This document shows, in pieces, positions 58,934-64,000 of a stretch of DNA of 64,000 bases. The notes under the pieces are model-generated. The model saw nothing but the letters and a program-made list of their open reading frames with translations, was not told the origin of the DNA and made no database searches. Position numbers and translations under genes: made by a program. Numbering within the stretch: the stretch's first letter is position 1; every line of letters starts with the position of its first letter. The stretch is from Streptomyces prunicolor NBRC 13075 (lineage in GTDB: Bacteria > Actinomycetota > Actinomycetes > Streptomycetales > Streptomycetaceae): assembly GCF_000367365.1 (NCBI RefSeq), contig NZ_BARF01000060.1, positions 39,623 to 103,622 on the forward strand, given 5' to 3'.

Positions 58934-61900
58934 TCCGGCTCGTCCCTTGGCTGCGGGTCGGTGGGGGCTGGTCGCGCAGTTCCCCGCGCCCCTATAGGGG
59001 CGCTTCCCCTGGCCTGTGCTGAGATTGTTCGGCTTGACTCCTCGCCCAGGGCGCTCGTGCCTCGCGCTCTTTGAGGCAGGGGTGGGATCGGTGCTGGTTC
59101 CGGAGCGGAGCGCTCTCGTACGCTCACCAATGCCGCGAACAGGCCTATCAACGCCAGGAGTTGAGCCACGCGGCTGAACGCTCCCTCGCCTGCGCCCACC
59201 GGGTCTCCCGCTCCCGTCGCCGACACGATGCCCGCCCCCGCCGGCGCCACGAACGCGATCGGGACCAGGAGAGCGTGGCGGCGGTATGCGAGCAACGCCA
59301 ATGCCGGGACCAGTAGGGCGAACCAGCCCGCTATCACCGCTCCGACCAGCGTCAGCGCCACCGTGCCGAGCCAGAGGCCGGGTAGGGGCGGGGGTGGTTG
59401 GAACTCGTCGGGGTTGGGCTCGTCGCGGCGCCAGATGACCAGGGCCAGGAGGGCGGCGACTGCGACTCCGCTGCCGATGAGGCCGGCCTCGTACGTCGTC
59501 GCCGGTTCATACGACAGCTTGATCGTGCCGCCCGCGCCTGCCGGGACTCGCCAGCCCTGTTGCCAGCCGTCCAGGCGGAGAGGGGTCAACTCCTTGCCGT
59601 TCAGGGTGGCTTTCCAGCCGTCGTTGAAGTTCTCGTACGTGGTGAAGTACGAGGCCGCGCCCGCGCCCACCGCCACCTCTCGGCGGTCGCCCAGCCAGTC
59701 CTGGACCGTCAACTCGCGTGTCTGGGCGGTGGGTTCGGTGACCGTTCCCCGGGTCAGCGTCACGCCCGTGAGGGTCAATGGGCCCGCGTTTCCCGCTTCC
59801 ACCCGGTGTGTTCCCGACGTCAGCTCCAACGCCCCGTCCGTCTTGCCTTGCTGACAGAGCGTCACCTCCACCGAACGCCGTTCCGTGAGGTCCCGTACCG
59901 TCCCCGTCACGCTCGTCCCGTACAGCTCGCCGTCCACCGCCACCACCGGGCCCTTTCCGCAGGGCAGGGTGAAGGGGCGGGACGGGTTCGGCTGGGGGGT
60001 GCGGTACTGGTCCAGGGCTGGGATGTAGGCCTCCGTCAGGCCTACCGGTAGTTGGAGGTTCTCGTCCGCTATCGGGTTGTGGAGTGTGAGCGGGGCCGTC
60101 TTCGTGATCGTGATGGTCAGGCTGTCCGTGGTGATCGGGTCGAAGCGGGTCACGCCGTTCTCGTCCACGCCCGCGATCGTCGAACCGTCCGGTGACGTGA
60201 TGTCCACCTCGGTCGGGCGCGTCGACAGGCCGCCCGCGGGGGCCAACACCACTTCGCCCACTGCCTGTTTGCCGGTCCAGGTGAGGTGGATCGTCGGGCG
60301 GTCGCCTGCCATCCAGCCCGTCGTCAGGTCGCCGTCCGTGAGGTTGCGGGCGGAGAGGCCCGTGCCAAGTGCCGCTGTGGAGTCGGCCGTTGCCGTGATG
60401 CGGTGTTGTTGGGCTGGGGCGACCTCGTAGAGGAGTTTGTCCAACTCCTCGCCCGGGGTCGCCACCGCCGTCGCCTTCATCTCGTACGTTCCCGCCGCCG
60501 ACGTCGAGAACGTGCGGTGCAGGCCCGCCTCCGTGCCCGTCGGGGAGAGGCCCGTCGGGTCGGCCGTGCGGTGCAGGGAGATGATCTCGGCGGAGGCGTC
60601 GGTGGTGTTCGCGTCGGTGGGGAGTTTGAGGAGCCGGGTGACCTGGATGTGGGGGAGAGCGATCTCGGAGAAGCCCGCGCCGGTGAGGCCGGTGCGGCGG
60701 GCCACCGAGTCGACGATCGTCAGCTTCATCCAACTCGTGGAGCCCGAAGGCGCCTTGATGGTCTGAGGCATGCCGCTCGGCTGGAGATAGCTCGTCGCCG
60801 ATCCCTTCGCCGTCTCCACCCGCACCTCCGTCGCCGCCGCCCGCACGCTCTCCTGCGGGAGCGGAGTCACCTTGAACGAACCCGGCATGTCGTACGACCC
60901 GCCCGTGAAGCCGATGCGCAGCCACTGGCCGTTCGCCGAGCCCGCCGCGCCCTCCGCCCACGCGGTGTCCGGGTCGCCGTCGAAGGCGTTCACCGGGTCG
61001 AACTGGGGGAGCGAGAACAGCCAGTTGCCGCTCGAAGACGCCGTCACCGAGCGGGCGCCGCGCAACTCCGCCACCGTCTGGTGGGCGATGCCCTTCGTCG
61101 GCAGGATCTGCTTCGGTTTCTTGCCCGCGTCCTGGACGGCGTCCGGCGCGTTGCGTTCGTCGGGGGTGTAGGTGTACGACGTGTTGGCGTCGACCAGGCC
61201 GAACCGGGTGTCGGCGCGACGCAGTCCGTCGCCCACCACCTGGAGCGGGGGTGAGCCCAGGCCCGGGTGGTTGTCGCCCGTCAACACCGTTGCCCTGCCC
61301 CTGAGTTCCGTGGCCAGGGGGAGGAGCGACTCCGGGCCGCCGGAGACGACCGCCGTGTCGGACACCGGCGTCAGGCCCGCCTGGCCGGGGCGGATCACGT
61401 CCTTGCTCGTCGGCTCGTAGATCTCCACCGCACGCTGGCGCGGGTAGAGGCCCTCGACCTGGAGCGGGGTGTCGTTCGCTATCCGGCCGCCGGTCATGAT
61501 CGGGCCGAGGCCCGTCACCCGCTGGTAGCCGGACTGTTCCAGGGTGCGTTTGACGGTGGTCGTCGGGACGTAGCCGATCTGGTCGGGGTCGAGGTCGTTG
61601 CGGACGACGACGTAATAGACGCCCGCCCGGCTCAAGTAGTCGGCCAGGCCCGGGACTTCACCGCCGCTGGTCAGCGCCTGCTCCACCGCGTCCATCGCTC
61701 GGCGGTTGCCGGGGGTGCCCATGGGGACGTAATCCCGTTCCGCCCAGCGGGAGTTGGCGAGGACGTCGAGGGGCTCGTCGATGGGGGAGCCCCAGGTGTA
61801 GATGCCGTGCGCGGTCGCCGGGACGACCAGGGCGCGGGAGTCGGGGGAGTACTTGTGCAGCCAGTCCGCCGTGGACTGCCAGTACTTGGGGAGCTGCTGG

Positions 61901-63228
61901 AACGAACCCGGGTTCAGGATCGACCCGTTGAGATACGGCCACGCCAGACCGGGCAGGACGAGGATCGCCGCGATCAGCGGAGCGAGTCGGCGGCCCCGGA
62001 CCGGACGGGCGCCGCGTGTCTCGGCGGCCACACCGACCAGGTGGGCCAGGCCCAGGACGAGTGCGAGGGCCAGGCCCGCCTGGAACTTGTAGATGTTGCG
62101 GAAGGGGACGAGCGGGCCGTTCAGCCAGTCCTGCACCAGCCCGTGGAAGGGCGCCCCGAACGAGCCGCCGTACCCGGCGAACAGGACCAGCGCGACCGAC
62201 ACCCCGATCAGCACCAGCCAACGCCGCTCCGGCATGTCCCGGCGGGCCAGCCCCGCGAGGCCGAGCCCCGCCGCCAGTGCCGAGCAGACGATCACGATCA
62301 CCGAGGACGCGACCGTCCAGCCGGCCGGTATCCAGGCCTCCCCGAGGTGCAGATAGGCGACCCAGTCACCGGCCCCGCGCAGGCCCTCCGTCGCCGACAT
62401 GGTCTCGGTCGTGGTCTGCGAAGTCTCCACGTAGGGAAGGAAGTTCTCGCCATAGACGCCGAGCATCAGCAGCGGGATCCACCACCACGCCGTCGCCAGG
62501 ATCACCCCGGGCACCCACCACGCGATCAGCTTGCGCTGCCGCGGTCCTGATGGGCGGGAGAGCAGATACAGGCCGACGGGGAGGAGGGAGGCGAGGGTCG
62601 CCGCCGCGTTGACACCGCCCATGAACGGCACGATCAACGCCGACCGCAGGGCCGCGATCCGGGCCGTATAACGCTCGTTGGTGAGCGGCAGCAGGACCCA
62701 GGGGAGGAAGGCACCGGGGAGGGCCGCGGCGGACGTCGACCCCACGACGATCGTGAACACCGGCCACAACGCGTACGTCACGGCGGCGAGCAGCCGGGAC
62801 GCGGAGTTGCCGACACGCAGCCGTTCGGCCAGCCGCAGCGCACCCCAGAAGGCGACCGAGACAACGAGGGACAACCACAGCCGTTCCGCCAGCCAGACCG
62901 GGAGGTGCACGGCGTGGGCCAGCCAGTAGAACGGCAGCATCGGCCAGAGGTAGCCCGCGTACTGGTCCTGGATACCGCCGAACGAACCCCGGTCGTGCCA
63001 CAACTGCCCAAGGTCCGACAGGAATTGACCGGGGTCCACGGTGACGCCGAGCTTCGTGTCGAAGGTCTGCCGCCCCGGGTGCACGGCGAGGAACAGCACG
63101 AACACCACGGCCCAGAACCCCAGCAACCAGCGCCAGGACCTCGGGCCCTCCGGGGGACCCGCGATGGTCGTGGTGGGGTCGGCCGCCGGGGGCGGGGCCT
63201 GGACCGTGGTCGCCGTCATGGTGGACAC
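58930..63228 (-). CDS. AftD-like alpha-(1->3)-arabinofuranosyltransferase
   Basis: A protein of 1432 residues. The first 400 hold about ten membrane helices with a GT-C pattern: FDTKLGVTVDPGQFLSDLGQ near the first loop carries the acidic motif. Soluble parts follow, with an F5/8-type carbohydrate-binding region (ASSSGNWLFSLPQFDPVNAF, then DGDPDTAWAEG), and a final membrane part. Length and layout match mycobacterial AftD. In streptomycetes the acceptor is not known, since a mycobacterial-type arabinogalactan is lacking. Coupled at both ends by overlaps. Confidence 0.88.
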   Translation of the reverse strand: MSTMTATTVQAPPPAADPTTTIAGPPEGPRSWRWLLGFWAVVFVLFLAVHPGRQTFDTKLGVTVDPGQFLSDLGQLWHDRGSFGGIQDQYAGYLWPMLPFYWLAHAVHLPVWLAERLWLSLVVSVAFWGALRLAERLRVGNSASRLLAAVTYALWPVFTIVVGSTSAAALPGAFLPWVLLPLTNERYTARIAALRSALIVPFMGGVNAAATLASLLPVGLYLLSRPSGPRQRKLIAWWVPGVILATAWWWIPLLMLGVYGENFLPYVETSQTTTETMSATEGLRGAGDWVAYLHLGEAWIPAGWTVASSVIVIVCSALAAGLGLAGLARRDMPERRWLVLIGVSVALVLFAGYGGSFGAPFHGLVQDWLNGPLVPFRNIYKFQAGLALALVLGLAHLVGVAAETRGARPVRGRRLAPLIAAILVLPGLAWPYLNGSILNPGSFQQLPKYWQSTADWLHKYSPDSRALVVPATAHGIYTWGSPIDEPLDVLANSRWAERDYVPMGTPGNRRAMDAVEQALTSGGEVPGLADYLSRAGVYYVVVRNDLDPDQIGYVPTTTVKRTLEQSGYQRVTGLGPIMTGGRIANDTPLQVEGLYPRQRAVEIYEPTSKDVIRPGQAGLTPVSDTAVVSGGPESLLPLATELRGRATVLTGDNHPGLGSPPLQVVGDGLRRADTRFGLVDANTSYTYTPDERNAPDAVQDAGKKPKQILPTKGIAHQTVAELRGARSVTASSSGNWLFSLPQFDPVNAFDGDPDTAWAEGAAGSANGQWLRIGFTGGSYDMPGSFKVTPLPQESVRAAATEVRVETAKGSATSYLQPSGMPQTIKAPSGSTSWMKLTIVDSVARRTGLTGAGFSEIALPHIQVTRLLKLPTDANTTDASAEIISLHRTADPTGLSPTGTEAGLHRTFSTSAAGTYEMKATAVATPGEELDKLLYEVAPAQQHRITATADSTAALGTGLSARNLTDGDLTTGWMAGDRPTIHLTWTGKQAVGEVVLAPAGGLSTRPTEVDITSPDGSTIAGVDENGVTRFDPITTDSLTITITKTAPLTLHNPIADENLQLPVGLTEAYIPALDQYRTPQPNPSRPFTLPCGKGPVVAVDGELYGTSVTGTVRDLTERRSVEVTLCQQGKTDGALELTSGTHRVEAGNAGPLTLTGVTLTRGTVTEPTAQTRELTVQDWLGDRREVAVGAGAASYFTTYENFNDGWKATLNGKELTPLRLDGWQQGWRVPAGAGGTIKLSYEPATTYEAGLIGSGVAVAALLALVIWRRDEPNPDEFQPPPPLPGLWLGTVALTLVGAVIAGWFALLVPALALLAYRRHALLVPIAFVAPAGAGIVSATGAGDPVGAGEGAFSRVAQLLALIGLFAALVSVRERSAPEPAPIPPLPQRARGTSALGEESSRTISAQARGSAPIGARGTARPAPTDPQPRDEPE
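58986..59003. repeat. dispersed palindrome, copy 1
   Basis: GCGCCCCTATAGGGGCGC is a perfect 18-bp palindrome inside the 3' end of the AftD-like gene. A close copy lies at 63958. Confidence 0.7.
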
Positions 63229-63944
63229 CGCCGGAGGATGAGGAGGAGGTTCCAGGTGGCCAACTCCCTTATCCCGGGCACTTTTACGACGGCTCGGTCG
63301 AGGAAGGGCCAGTAGCGGGAACGCGCCGCGACGACCATCACGTCATCACGGGCGCGGACCTGCCGCAGGGTGGCACCGATGTGCACGGCGAACAGGTTCT
63401 CGCCGAGAGTGTGCTTGGCCGGCTTTCCGGTACGGCGCCGGTAGCGGGCGCGGGCCCGTTCGGCACCGAGGTAGTGCCAGGGCGCCCACTCGTGACCGCC
63501 CCACGGGGACAGCCAGTTGGTGAACGACACATAGATCAGCCCACCGGGCCGGGTCACCCGAGCCAGCTCACTGAGAAACGTCTCCGGATCGGCCACATGC
63601 TCAAGGACGTTGGAGGAGAACGTCACGTCCGCGACCCCGTCGGACAACGGCAACAAATACCCGTCCGCGATGACGGTCCCGTCCGGCGGCTTCCGCCCCA
63701 ACTCCCGTACGTCCGGCTCGAAGAGGTAGGAGTGAGCGCCACGCCGCCGAAACTCCTCGGTGAAATACCCGCTCCCGCCACCGACGTCCACGACGGTGCG
63801 GCCGGCGACGGGCCCGTCATAGGCCTCAACTTGATCAACAGCGTCGGTGGCGAGCAACGAGTAACAGGATTCCGGGTCGTCCTGCTCATGCAGGAAGGCG
63901 CGAAACAGCGTGAGCGAGCGCTGGAGAGACGGGTCTTTGAATCG
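63216..63944 (-). CDS. SAM-dependent methyltransferase, start not resolved
   Basis: At least 213 residues: VAGRTVVDVGGGSGYFTEEF (motif I), DGVADVTFSSNVLEHVADPE, RVTRPGGLIYVSFTNWLSPW. The frame extends upstream through FKDPSLQRSLTLFRAFLHEQ, a stretch common to this family, to about 63944, where no good start codon is visible; the start may be a rare codon or lie past a small error. It overlaps the AftD-like start by 13 bases. Probably acts on a lipid or glycan of the same pathway. Confidence 0.8.
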   Translation of the reverse strand, partial: RFKDPSLQRSLTLFRAFLHEQDDPESCYSLLATDAVDQVEAYDGPVAGRTVVDVGGGSGYFTEEFRRRGAHSYLFEPDVRELGRKPPDGTVIADGYLLPLSDGVADVTFSSNVLEHVADPETFLSELARVTRPGGLIYVSFTNWLSPWGGHEWAPWHYLGAERARARYRRRTGKPAKHTLGENLFAVHIGATLRQVRARDDVMVVAARSRYWPFLDRAVVKVPGIRELATWNLLLILRRCPP

Positions 63945-63957
63945 CCGGTGTGCTGGA

Positions 63958-63975
63958 GCGCCCCTAAAGGGGCGC
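63958..63975. repeat. dispersed palindrome, copy 2
   Basis: GCGCCCCTAAAGGGGCGC differs from the copy at 58986 by one base in the loop. It lies at the presumed promoter end of the envelope operon. Confidence 0.7.
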
Positions 63976-64000
63976 GGGGCTGTATCTATATGCGGCTCCG

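Overview
The window reads as Streptomyces or a close actinomycete. G+C is very high, genes are packed with ATGA/GTGA stop-start overlaps, and the content is typical of the genus: pairs of universal stress proteins, a heme-type GAF histidine kinase, a LAxTG sortase substrate, MatB, a MerR-PP2C fusion and an AftD-like arabinosyltransferase. No rRNA or complete tRNA is present.

Region 1 (1-7.5 kb) looks like the distal end of a tRNA-associated island. It holds a trypsin-like protease and its Trypco1 partner, cut by the window edge; an IS4 copy with an apparent frameshift; an IS3 relic; a four-gene operon ending in EACC1 and a caspase-like protease (a predicted conflict system); and an orphan XRE antitoxin behind a possible toxin remnant. 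It ends at a 3' fragment of a CAU-anticodon tRNA, as expected for one attachment junction. Region 2 (7.5-13.5 kb) is mixed: a hypothetical gene, fragments (DUF488, IS5, unknown), then intact genes for a leucine-rich-repeat-variant protein, a HAD hydrolase and a LAxTG surface protein. It closes with two degenerate type I-E-like CRISPR repeats.

Region 3 (13.5-31.1 kb) is a hypoxia/dormancy island like the DevR (DosR) regulon of mycobacteria and the OsdK/OsdR region of S. coelicolor. It contains three universal stress proteins, a DevS-type kinase that keeps the candidate heme-ligand His, GAPDH, phosphoketolase, zinc alcohol dehydrogenase, a DoxX-like membrane protein, pyruvate formate-lyase with its activase, carbamate kinase, a lone cyclic-nucleotide-binding domain, a DevR-type response regulator and an Acg-type nitroreductase. 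By eye I find an inverted-repeat motif, GGRCCGRWCGGCCC and variants, upstream of most of its transcription units. It is often repeated at 21-22 bp: five copies at exactly 21 bp before the nitroreductase and four at exactly 22 bp before the stress-protein/ADH/phosphoketolase/GAPDH operon. The set would let cells sense low oxygen, ferment pyruvate and acetyl-phosphate precursors, and survive dormancy.

Region 4 (31.1-36 kb) is partly decayed: pieces of a DJ-1/PfpI protein, a flavin disulfide reductase, an alpha/beta hydrolase and a Ser/Thr kinase, plus an FHA gene with one in-frame amber codon. A VOC protein, an SDR and a lipoprotein remain intact. Region 5 (36-44.6 kb) is a compact minus-strand biosynthetic cluster: thioester-reductase-like dehydrogenase, ketosynthase, ACP, class III aminotransferase, SRPBCC protein, FemAB/GNAT-like protein, acyl-CoA dehydrogenase and P450. 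I infer an ACP-bound chain that is reduced and transaminated to an amine.

Region 6 (44.8-64 kb) looks chromosomal: a lipoprotein, an NADP oxidoreductase, a GAF kinase with a degenerate ATPase domain beside an MreB-like gene, a carboxyltransferase with matB, a MerR-PP2C fusion and an ATP-grasp protein. It ends in a coupled envelope operon (methyltransferase, AftD-like transferase, frameshifted condensation-like acyltransferase, second methyltransferase, DMT transporter, Trm112-like protein, FkbM methyltransferase).
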